A stretch of 64,000 bases of DNA. It comes from Ornithinimicrobium cavernae. GTDB taxonomy: Bacteria; Actinomycetota; Actinomycetes; Actinomycetales; Dermatophilaceae. The position numbers were made by a program, and so were the translations under genes. Positions within the stretch are counted from its first letter, which is position 1. Every line of letters starts with the position of its first letter. The DNA lies in contig NZ_QDDJ01000003.1 of NCBI RefSeq assembly GCF_003121625.1, forward strand, positions 124,001-188,000. Reading direction: 5' to 3'. Shown in pieces: positions 26,501-32,924 of this stretch. The notes below the pieces were generated by a model. The model ran no database searches. It was not told the origin of the DNA and saw nothing but the letters and a program-made list of their open reading frames with translations.

Positions 26501-26791
26501 GTCCGCCGTCCACCCCAGGACCAGGGTGTTCTTGGCGCCCCACCAGGTGAGCCGGCGGTTCTGGCCGGTCGCCAGCTCCACGACGACGACCTCCGGGTGA
26601 CCGTCGCGGTGCGAGATGTAGGCGATGTGGGTGCCGTCGGGGGAGAAGCGTGGCGTGCGGGCCGGGGCCGCGTCGTTCGTCAGCCGCCAGGCGCGGCCGC
26701 CCGACAGCGCGGCCAGCCACACGTCGTCCGCGGCGACGAAGGTGACGAGGTCACCGTGCAGGTGCGGGTAGCGGAGGTAGGGCGAGGTCAC
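23561..26791 (-). CDS. Tricorn protease homologue (S41 family)
   Basis: 1,076 residues, close to the 1,071 of archaeal tricorn. An N-terminal six-bladed and then a seven-bladed propeller (about 1-670) precede a helical domain, a PDZ domain (about 755-850) and the S41 catalytic domain. The active-site histidine H745 lies in NTSHAYVTP and the nucleophile S965 in NSGSDGD, nearly the same numbering as Thermoplasma tricorn. It should cut peptides released by other proteases. It stands alone; no proteasome gene is nearby. A 260-bp gap separates it from the betaine operon. Confidence 0.93.
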   Translation of the reverse strand: MTSPYLRYPHLHGDLVTFVAADDVWLAALSGGRAWRLTNDAAPARTPRFSPDGTHIAYISHRDGHPEVVVVELATGQNRRLTWWGAKNTLVLGWTADGRVLAASHAGEANIRHLTVRAVALDGSVERLTYGPAWGVAVRSDGAVALSTPGSRQPAHWKRYRGGTAPRLWLDPAGDGSWTGLLPDDEAGLVDPMWIGDRLVFVSDRAATFPDRSTEQANLWLWDDPQRGEPTQLTHQGPAEGYVRDASTDGTRIVWHSHGVLWLLEDLAGQPRRLEIDVPVGAPATYSADTTDQLHTLVPDHGGDASLVGWRGTAFWLSHREGPARALVADPAVRVREPELLGRSGQAVVVSDADGEDALEVHHLDGSQPPRRLAGGALGRVLHTSSAPDGETVATVSHDGRLSLVTVADGSIRPLGRSQHGEPRSLVFSPDGRYLAWAQPTREGERFQLVVTDVTRDEGPVVLTEGNLNDRSPAFTDDGRYLVFLSDRTFDPTYDTHEFMLSFTGSTRPWLLPLAATDPAPFGPSAQGWRISKPHPDDDTSGDGAGRPKPPPASPDLDPEGAEERIVPFPVASGDYRDLRPAKGGLLWVRIAGEAGVLGTRRAGVAGDPTADTLEFWSFEQRKVTTIADRVDDYAVSGDGERVVLTAKDQVIVQPADHKPEDDAGEAVTVDLSRLRFEVDPQREWHQMFDENARLMRDHYWREDLDGVDWAGVTERYRPLVSTLRTHDDLVDLLWEVVAELNTSHAYVTPADPLGDQARRLGLLGADLSPAGDGWRIDRVLPGETTDPDARSPLRAAGVDAREGDLVVAVDGSPVDPAFGPAPRLVGAADKPVELTLRRDGRDRRVVVVPLADEEVLRYQDWVRSRRDYVREHSGGRVGYLHVPDMTSTGWAQLHRDLGRAARAEGLIADVRYNRGGHTSQMVLSRLLGRVVGWGVGRHFAAAYSYPDQAPRGPVVLVANENSGSDGDIVNAGAQALGIGPVIGVRTWGGVIGIDGRFDLVDGTSVTQPRYAFWLEGKGYGVENHGVDPDIEVVHSPADFFGPADPQLDRAIAEVLRRLEEAPSATPPELPEPRVR

Positions 26792-26869
26792 CTCGCCAAC
26801 CTAGTCGTCACGAGGGAGACGGCCCGTCTGGCGCGCCTCAAGGTTCGGCAACGAGTCGGCAAAACGCGA

Positions 26870-26909
26870 GGGCCCCCGGGTCGCGAGCGAAGTCGCGACC
26901 CGGGGGCCC
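26870..26909 (-). terminator. Strong intrinsic terminator after the SPFH pair
   Basis: A perfect 17-bp stem (GGGCCCCCGGGTCGCGA and its complement) with loop GCGAAG, followed on the minus strand by TTTT at 26864-26861. It ends the two-gene SPFH transcript. Confidence 0.92.
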
Positions 26910-26928
26910 CTGGGTCGTGCGGTGCGGG

Positions 26929-28323
26929 CTACTGCCGCCGGCCCCGGACGGCCTGCACGGCGCGCTGCGCCACGTTGCCGGCCGCCTCGGCGACCTCGTC
27001 ACTGGACTGCTGTGCCTGCCGGATCGCCTGGCGCGGCCGGGAGCTCGCCCCCGCCTGGATCTGCGGGAGCAGCTGGGCCATGAGCAGGGTGGACAGGGCC
27101 GAGTTGTCGCCGCTGCCGGGATCGGTGTGCACGATGACCGGCCGCGGCGCGCTCTCGGCCAGGACGGCGCCGACGTCGAGTCGGCGACGGGCCAGCTCGT
27201 ACTCCAGCACGGCCCGGTTGTCCCGGTAGGCCGTCGCCAGCTGCTCCTGGGCCTTGGCCTCACCCTGGGCGGCGACCAGGTTGGTGCGCGCCCGGGTCTC
27301 GATCTCGTAGCGCACCTTCTGCGCCTCGGTCTCGCGCTCCTCCAGCATCTGCGCGACGTCCTTGCGCGCCTTGTTGAGGGCCGCCTTGACCTCGACGATC
27401 TTGGCGCCGCGGATCTTCTTGGAGCGCTCGATCTCCATGAGGAGGGTGTCGATCCGGCGCTTGCGCGCCAGCTCCCACTCCTTCTCGTAGGCCACGAGCT
27501 CCTTGGCGACCCGCTCACGCGTGGCCAGGTGCTCGCGGTACTGGTCGGGCAGCTGGACGTCCGGGATGTTACATCCCATGATCTGCACGCCGTAGCGGGT
27601 CAGCTGCCGGTTCAGGAGGTCCTGCATGTCCTTGACGTCACTGCCGCGCAGGTCGTAGGCGCGCTCGGTGCGCACCTGCCGGCTGCGCTGACGGATCGCG
27701 TCCTGCACCGAGTTGGACAGCACCAGGTCGAAGTTGCCGGCACCGATCGTCTGCACGAAGCGGATCGCGTCGACGATCCGGAAGCGCAGGAAGAACTCGA
27801 TGGACTTCAGCGGGACGTTCTCGTGAGTCGGCGAGGACAGGACCGGAGCGGCATACGGGATCTCCGTGGTGACGTCCACGACGTAGGCGACGCGCGCCCA
27901 CGGGTGCCAGAGGTAGTGACGACCCGGGGCCAGGCCCGGCCCGCTGATCGCGCCGAACTTCGTGAGGACACCGACCGTGCCCTCCTCGATCTCGACGATC
28001 GAGGAACGCCACCACCACAGCGCCCCACCGACGAAGGACAGGATCGCCACGGCGATCGCGAGGCCGCCGAGGGCGCCACGGTCGGCACCCATCAGCAGGA
28101 AACCGCTGACCAGCGCCCACAAACCGAACCACAGCAGGGTCGTCCACCGCAGGCCACGGCTGTCACGGGGGATGACCACCGGCACCAGGGCGCCGGAGTC
28201 ACCACCGCGCAGCAGTCGCGCGACGTCGCCCCACGAGGAGACGACCTCCTTGATCGAGCTCATGCCCTGACCGCGGATGGTCCGGGAGGCCTGCTCCATC
28301 ATCTGCTCAGCCACGGTGCTCAC
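26929..28323 (-). CDS. SPFH-domain (stomatin/flotillin-like) membrane protein
   Basis: 464 residues. Two membrane segments at about 60-100 are followed by the SPFH domain (about 105-290, starting EEGTVGVLTKFG) and a long charged coiled-coil (about 290-400, for example EIERSKKIRGAKIVEVKAAL). The tail is Gln/Ala-rich. SPFH proteins oligomerize on membranes and organize microdomains or protease complexes. Its start lies inside the last codons of the upstream SPFH gene (17-bp overlap), so the two subunits are probably made in balance and form a hetero-oligomer. No NfeD or protease gene is adjacent. Confidence 0.85.
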   Translation of the reverse strand: MSTVAEQMMEQASRTIRGQGMSSIKEVVSSWGDVARLLRGGDSGALVPVVIPRDSRGLRWTTLLWFGLWALVSGFLLMGADRGALGGLAIAVAILSFVGGALWWWRSSIVEIEEGTVGVLTKFGAISGPGLAPGRHYLWHPWARVAYVVDVTTEIPYAAPVLSSPTHENVPLKSIEFFLRFRIVDAIRFVQTIGAGNFDLVLSNSVQDAIRQRSRQVRTERAYDLRGSDVKDMQDLLNRQLTRYGVQIMGCNIPDVQLPDQYREHLATRERVAKELVAYEKEWELARKRRIDTLLMEIERSKKIRGAKIVEVKAALNKARKDVAQMLEERETEAQKVRYEIETRARTNLVAAQGEAKAQEQLATAYRDNRAVLEYELARRRLDVGAVLAESAPRPVIVHTDPGSGDNSALSTLLMAQLLPQIQAGASSRPRQAIRQAQQSSDEVAEAAGNVAQRAVQAVRGRRQ

Positions 28324-30244
28324 CCTCGTTCCTCATCTGGTCGTTCTGCGGTCGCTGGCCCGGTCCCGGAGGGAACTGCCCGGGAGGCGGTGGCGGGGCC
28401 TGGCCCTCGGGCCGGTGCTGCGGCGCTCCTGGGAACTGCTGCCCGGGCGGTGGGCCCTGCGGGGGCTGCCCGCCCTGGAACGGCGTCTGCCCACCGGGCC
28501 CACCGGGGCCCTGGGGGCCGGGGCCCTGGGTGCGTGACGGCATACCCGGCTGTCCCGGTGCCGGACGCTCGGGTGCCGGCGCCTCGGAACCCGGCACCTG
28601 GCCGGTGTCGCTGGCCTCCTCGATCTGGGCGGCCACCGACTCGTCCGTGACCGACCGCCGGATCTGGTCGAGCACCTGCTCACCCTCCGGGTCGTCGACC
28701 GGCTCGCTGGCCGGGAGGATCTCCACGTCCGTGGCCTCCGGGGCCTGCAGCAGGTCACCGATCTCGTGCTCACGGCCGGCGACACGCTCGGCGATCTCCG
28801 ACTGGCGGGACCGGATCGCCTCCATGTCCTCCGCGGAGAAGAGCTTCTGGTCCTGACCGCCGACGAGCTCGCGGGCGATCTGCAGGTAGTCGACACCGTC
28901 GGACTGCCCGCCCACCCGCACGATCTGCGGGAGCGACTCGGACAGGCTCTCCATCTTCTCCAGCATGTCCTGCTGGTAGCGGTAGTCCAGGATCTCCGGG
29001 GCCAGGGCCGCGCTGAGCGCGCGGATGTCCAGGGCCTGGGCCTCCAGGAGGGCGGCGTTGGCGTTGGCCGTCGACTCCGACTCCACGAACCGCTGACGGG
29101 CCAGGGCGTTGGCGCGGTTGGTCTCCCGCTCCAGCGCCGTGTCCATCTGCGCCTGGTAGCGGGCGATGTCGGCCTGGATCGCCGAGAGGTTCTCGTTGAG
29201 CGAGGCGAGGTCCTTGTTCAGGTCACCCTCGTTCTGCTCCTTCTTGAGGTTCAGCTCGTACTCGTAGGTGTAGGCCTCCTTGGCCACCCGGATCATCTCC
29301 GGGGCGGCCAGGTCCATGCGGTACTCCTGCGCGGACGGCTCGGCGTGCGTGATGTTCGCCGTCGTGAGCTCGACGGCCGGGGCGAACTGCGCGTTGAGCT
29401 GGTCCAGCAGGCGGGCCGTGCTCTCACCGACCAGGTCGTAGATCCCGGAGGCCTCCTGGTCGTAGATGAGCGAGCGGGTGGTCTCGGAGATGGCGTTGTT
29501 GAGCTTGTCCTGGAAGCCCTGCACGGCGCCGAGCACGAAGACGAACTCACGGGCGTTGACGATCCGGAACTGCAGGAACAGGTCGACCGAGGCCTGGACA
29601 CCGGACTTGGTGGGGGCCTGGCGGATCGGGGCGTTGAACGGGTACTCCCGCGTGGTGTTGACGATGTAGGACACGCGCTTCCACGGGTTCCACAGGGTGA
29701 CCCGGCCGGGCCCGACCTCGGCCTCGACCTTGCCGAACCGGCTGATCAGGGCGGTGCAGCCCTCAGGCACCATCACCATGCCCTGGCGCCACCACATGAA
29801 GGCGGCGATCAGGAGGACGAGGATCCAGTAGTGCGGGCCGAAGACCGCCCCGGTCAGCCCCTCGAACGGGAGCAGCACGACGGCGCCGACGACTCCGACG
29901 ATGATCAGCATGATCACCGGCAGCATGGCGCGCAGCTTGCGCCCCTTGGGCATCACCATCGGCGTGATGACGTGGACCGGTCCGCTCGGCCCCATCTCGA
30001 AGTGGCTGCGGCTCAGCTTCTCCGCAGCGTCGTCGAGGGAGACGTTCTCCGAGTTGATCCGCGTCCCGGCGGAGCCCCCCTCACCCCGCGCCGCAGGGAA
30101 GTCCCGCTTGTTCAGGTCGAAGTTGCTGTCCGACCCGGCCCCTCCCATCGCCTGCTGGAGCGACTGCCCCACGACATCGCGCACATCTGCGCCGCCGGCA
30201 ACCTGCCTGGCGGCCTCGATGAACTGTTGTGATCTGTTGCTCAC
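28307..30244 (-). CDS. SPFH-domain membrane protein with Pro/Gly/Gln-rich tail
   Basis: 645 residues from GTG 30244 (GAGGGG lies about 8 bp upstream). Two membrane segments (about 105-155) precede the SPFH domain (about 160-345, starting PEGCTALISRFG), a coiled-coil region (about 345-430, NEGDLNKDLASLNENLSAIQ) and a 120-residue low-complexity tail rich in P, G and Q. It pairs with the shorter SPFH gene downstream. The two are homologous over the SPFH core (both have NPW/HPW..RVxYxV before the central strands) and are probably an ancient duplication. The tail may bind other proteins at the membrane. Confidence 0.85.
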   Translation of the reverse strand: MSNRSQQFIEAARQVAGGADVRDVVGQSLQQAMGGAGSDSNFDLNKRDFPAARGEGGSAGTRINSENVSLDDAAEKLSRSHFEMGPSGPVHVITPMVMPKGRKLRAMLPVIMLIIVGVVGAVVLLPFEGLTGAVFGPHYWILVLLIAAFMWWRQGMVMVPEGCTALISRFGKVEAEVGPGRVTLWNPWKRVSYIVNTTREYPFNAPIRQAPTKSGVQASVDLFLQFRIVNAREFVFVLGAVQGFQDKLNNAISETTRSLIYDQEASGIYDLVGESTARLLDQLNAQFAPAVELTTANITHAEPSAQEYRMDLAAPEMIRVAKEAYTYEYELNLKKEQNEGDLNKDLASLNENLSAIQADIARYQAQMDTALERETNRANALARQRFVESESTANANAALLEAQALDIRALSAALAPEILDYRYQQDMLEKMESLSESLPQIVRVGGQSDGVDYLQIARELVGGQDQKLFSAEDMEAIRSRQSEIAERVAGREHEIGDLLQAPEATDVEILPASEPVDDPEGEQVLDQIRRSVTDESVAAQIEEASDTGQVPGSEAPAPERPAPGQPGMPSRTQGPGPQGPGGPGGQTPFQGGQPPQGPPPGQQFPGAPQHRPEGQAPPPPPGQFPPGPGQRPQNDQMRNEGEHRG

Positions 30245-30380
30245 ACCATCTTCCCCTCTGTGCTTCCGTCTGGCACGACCTCGCCGCGCGGCTCCGAGTC
30301 TGTCACAGGGGCAGACGGCGCTAAAGGGTTCGCGGTTCCCCCGAACGTGCTGGTCGCGTCGGTCCGGCGCCGGTGCTTCC

Positions 30381-30420
30381 GCTCTGCAGAAGGCGTCGCA
30401 TGCGACCTCAACTGCAGAGC
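30381..30420 (+). repeat. 40-bp palindromic repeat, copy 1 (most symmetrical)
   Basis: The arms GCTCTGCAG and CTGCAGAGC are perfect complements. The centre GTCGCATGCGAC is itself a perfect 12-bp palindrome, with 5-bp linkers AAGGC and CTCAA on each side (9+5+12+5+9). It lies 137 bp upstream of the SPFH operon start. Confidence 0.95.
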
Positions 30421-30453
30421 GCTCGCGGTAGGTGCGCGGGGGTGGGCCCGTAG

Positions 30454-30493
30454 GTTCTGCAGAAGGTGTCGCATGATGTGACTTGTGCAGAGC
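30454..30493 (+). repeat. 40-bp palindromic repeat, copy 2 (degenerate)
   Basis: Same orientation and length as the other copies but with changes in the left arm (GTTCTGCAG) and in the centre (GTCGCATGATGT). It is followed by GCTGGCGGTGG, as is copy 3. It starts 73 bp after copy 1. Confidence 0.9.
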
Positions 30494-30627
30494 GCTGGCG
30501 GTGGGCGGAGACGGCGGCGGTGGTGGCGGTGGTGGTCGTGGTGCTCTGACGTCGCTGGCGCCTTTGCTCCGCGGAAGACGCGCACCCCGACCACGCCCGT
30601 GGAACCCGCGCGGTGTCGTGTGCGACG

Positions 30628-31599
30628 TCAGGAGGCCAGGCGACGCCGGGCGAGGCCCCGTCGGACCTGGTCCATGAACCTCTCCTCGAAGGTCCGCAGG
30701 CCGAGCAACGGGATGCGCAACGTCATGTCGTCCGCCAGCGCGACCTCGTTCTGGCGCAGCGAGTCCTGGACGGGAGCAAGGCCGACCCAGTGTCCGGACC
30801 CGTCGATCTCGACGTGCAGCCCGGGGCCGTCCCAGTAGACATCGAGGTAGGCGCTGCCATCGGGAAGTCGCCGCCGCACCTGGCGACTCGGGATCGGGAG
30901 GTGGTAGATCCGGCACAGTCGCGCAAAGTCCAGCTCGCCGAGGCTGTGTGCGCCATCGCAGATGTCGCCGATGATCGTGTCGAGGAAGTGCCGGCGTCGC
31001 GAGCGTCGTACCTCGCGCCAGCGGGTGAGCAGGTCCTCAGTGCGCAGGAGCCTTTGCTGCACCGCCATCGCCAGGATCGTGGCGGCCTGTCGGTCCGAGC
31101 GTGCCCACTCGGCAGCGCGGACGGCAGCCACGGCGGGTGAGGTCCGGGGCAGACCGCCTCTCATCACCGGTCCGACGACGCGGGGGCGGTGCACACGAAC
31201 CCCCGGCAGAGCGTGTGCGCGGTTCCGGCAGGGCACGGTCACATCGATGTGATCGACGGTCCAGCCGGTCAGCCCGCCCGCGAGGAGTGCGCTCGCACCG
31301 TCCAGCACCGCGCCGGGGCCCGACTCCCAGACCGCCCACCAGGCACGGGCCTGACCGGCGAGCTCGGATGTGGTGATGCCGAGGGTGTGCCGACCGAGGA
31401 CCGCCCACCGACCGGCCTCGACCTCCGAGCGGATGTCGCTGCTGGTGAGCCCGGCCGCGCGCAGCATGCGGCGTGTGGCCACGCCGCCGTAGGCCGAGGC
31501 GACGCCCTGGGCGGTGGCGGAACGCCGGGCACGTCGTTTCGCCCTCTGTAGTGAGAAGCGCGGACGGGGCGTCCGGGACTCCTGCCGCGGATCAGACAT
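30628..31599 (-). CDS. DUF559-like protein with AbiEi-type N-terminal helix-turn-helix
   Basis: 323 residues. The N-terminal part is basic, then a winged-helix-like segment (GGVATRRMLRAAGLTSSDIR) resembles the AbiEi antitoxin domain that often precedes DUF559 domains. The C-terminal part has the pattern LDVYWDGPGLHVEIDGSGHW, a PD-(D/E)xK/VSR-like core with D...E-x-D, then RIPLLGLRTFEERFMDQV. Such proteins are abundant and strain-variable in actinobacteria, and a nuclease or defence role is only guessed. No partner toxin gene is present. It is flanked on both sides by pairs of the 40-bp palindromic repeat. ATG 31599 has no clear ribosome binding site. Confidence 0.65.
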   Translation of the reverse strand: MSDPRQESRTPRPRFSLQRAKRRARRSATAQGVASAYGGVATRRMLRAAGLTSSDIRSEVEAGRWAVLGRHTLGITTSELAGQARAWWAVWESGPGAVLDGASALLAGGLTGWTVDHIDVTVPCRNRAHALPGVRVHRPRVVGPVMRGGLPRTSPAVAAVRAAEWARSDRQAATILAMAVQQRLLRTEDLLTRWREVRRSRRRHFLDTIIGDICDGAHSLGELDFARLCRIYHLPIPSRQVRRRLPDGSAYLDVYWDGPGLHVEIDGSGHWVGLAPVQDSLRQNEVALADDMTLRIPLLGLRTFEERFMDQVRRGLARRRLAS

Positions 31600-31701
31600 C
31601 GATTCAGCATGGCGAAGTTCCGGTTCCTGTGGCGCTGCCCTGTGGATAACTTCGGCCGCGCGAGATGGCACGGGTCGGCGTCGGCGGCTCTGCGCCCACG
31701 T

Positions 31702-31741
31702 GCTCTGCAGAAGGTGTCGTATGCGACGTCAAGTGCAGAGC
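31702..31741 (+). repeat. 40-bp palindromic repeat, copy 3
   Basis: The left arm is GCTCTGCAG and the right arm GTGCAGAGC, with centre GTCGTATGCGAC. It is identical base for base to copy 4. The following GCTGGCGGTGGTGGCGGCGG resembles the sequence after copy 2. Confidence 0.95.
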
Positions 31742-31785
31742 GCTGGCGGTGGTGGCGGCGGTGCTCTGCGGTCGCTGGGGCTTCC

Positions 31786-31825
31786 GCTCTGCAGAAGGTG
31801 TCGTATGCGACGTCAAGTGCAGAGC
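31786..31825 (+). repeat. 40-bp palindromic repeat, copy 4
   Basis: Identical to copy 3, starting 84 bp after it. It is preceded by GCTTCC, as copy 1 is, and followed by GCCGGCGGTGGGGG. It ends 91 bp before the pirin start. Confidence 0.95.
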
Positions 31826-31916
31826 GCCGGCGGTGGGGGTGCGCTGGCGGTGGTATGCGCTGGCGGTGGGCGGAGGAGGGTGTGCGGCGCGAGAGGATGT
31901 CGCTAGGGTCGTGGCT

Positions 31917-32921
31917 ATGAGCAACCTGGAGGTCGCGCCGCCCGAGGTCGCCTGCGGCGCTGACGCTGACCGCGGCGCCGAGGCTGCACCGCCGGTGACG
32001 GTCATCGCCCCGCGGGAGGTGCCGCTCGGGGGACCCCGCGCGATGCTGGTGCGGCGCACGCTGCCGACGCGCGAGCGGACCATGATCGGTGCCTGGTGCT
32101 TCGCGGACCACTACGGCCCGGACACCGTGGACCAGACCGGCGGCATGGTCGTCCCGCCCCACCCGCACACCGGTCTGCAGACCGTCTCGTGGCTGTTCAC
32201 CGGTGAGATCGAGCACCGCGACAGCACGGGCGTGCGGGCGATGGTGCGACCCGGCGAGCTCAACCTGATGACCGCCGGCACGGGTGTCTCGCACTCGGAG
32301 GTCTCGACGCCGGACACGCGCATCCTGCACGGCGTCCAGCTGTGGGTCGCCCTGCCCGAGGAGTCGCGGTTCGTCGACCCCGGCTTCCAGCACTACGTGC
32401 CCGAGCCCGTCGAGCTGGAGCGTGGCCGGGTCTCCGTCTTCCTCGGCAGTCTCTCGGTGGACGACCCCTCAGTGAGCGGTCCCATCCAGGCCGACGTCAC
32501 GGCATACTCACCCCTGCTCGGCGCCGAGCTGACCCTGCAGCCGGGTGCGGTCGTCACCCTGCGCCTCGACCCCACCTTCGAGCACGGCATCCTGGTCGAC
32601 GGCGGCCCCGTCTGCGTGGGCCCGGAGCAGGTCGCGGCGCACGACCTGGCCTACCTCGCGCCGGGTCAGGAGACCGTCGAGGTCCACGCCGGCGAGCACG
32701 GTGGCCGCGTGATCGTGCTCGGCGGCACGCCCTTCGGGGAGCAGATTGTCATGTGGTGGAACTTCATCGGGCGCGACCACGACGAGGTCGCCCGCTCCCG
32801 CGAGCAGTGGCAGGCCAGGGTCGAGCAGGGCGCCGACACCCCGTTCGGCAGCTTCGCCTACGACGGTGACCCGCTGCCCGCGCCTCCCCTGCCAGGGGTG
32901 CGTCTGCGACCCAGGGGCTGA
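31917..32921 (+). CDS. Pirin family protein
   Basis: 334 residues. Bicupin pirin fold: the metal-binding cupin is seen in VVPPHPHTGLQTVSWLFTGE followed by EHRDSTG and TAGTGVSHSE, which together supply the three histidines and glutamate. The C-terminal half has GEHGGRVIVLGGTPFGEQIV and WWNFIGRDHDEV, standard for pirins. Pirins act as quercetinase-like dioxygenases or redox-sensing regulators; substrate here is unknown. ATG 31917 is supported by length. It lies 3 bp upstream of pabAB and probably shares its transcript. Confidence 0.92.
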   Translation: MSNLEVAPPEVACGADADRGAEAAPPVTVIAPREVPLGGPRAMLVRRTLPTRERTMIGAWCFADHYGPDTVDQTGGMVVPPHPHTGLQTVSWLFTGEIEHRDSTGVRAMVRPGELNLMTAGTGVSHSEVSTPDTRILHGVQLWVALPEESRFVDPGFQHYVPEPVELERGRVSVFLGSLSVDDPSVSGPIQADVTAYSPLLGAELTLQPGAVVTLRLDPTFEHGILVDGGPVCVGPEQVAAHDLAYLAPGQETVEVHAGEHGGRVIVLGGTPFGEQIVMWWNFIGRDHDEVARSREQWQARVEQGADTPFGSFAYDGDPLPAPPLPGVRLRPRG

Positions 32922-32924
32922 GGC

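Larger units (their letters stand above)
30245..30627. other. Gene-free stretch carrying two 40-bp palindromic repeats
   Basis: The stretch lies between the start of the SPFH operon and the stop of the DUF559-like gene. It holds two copies of the 40-bp repeat, each followed by a GC-rich tail with GCTGGCGGTGG-like sequence and a run of GGCGGTGGT units. I see no gene in it; the short open frames are read-through of the repeats. Confidence 0.65.
31600..31916. other. Gene-free stretch carrying two identical 40-bp palindromic repeats
   Basis: It lies between the divergent starts of the DUF559-like gene and the pirin gene. It holds repeat copies 3 and 4 and several GCTGGCGGTGG units. The pirin promoter must lie near the right end. 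Confidence 0.65.

Noticed and set aside
30381-31825. 40-bp palindromes as a CRISPR array or tRNA-like element
   Set aside because: There are only two copies per cluster with unequal intervals (33 and 44 bp) of related GC-rich sequence, no cas genes and no cloverleaf.
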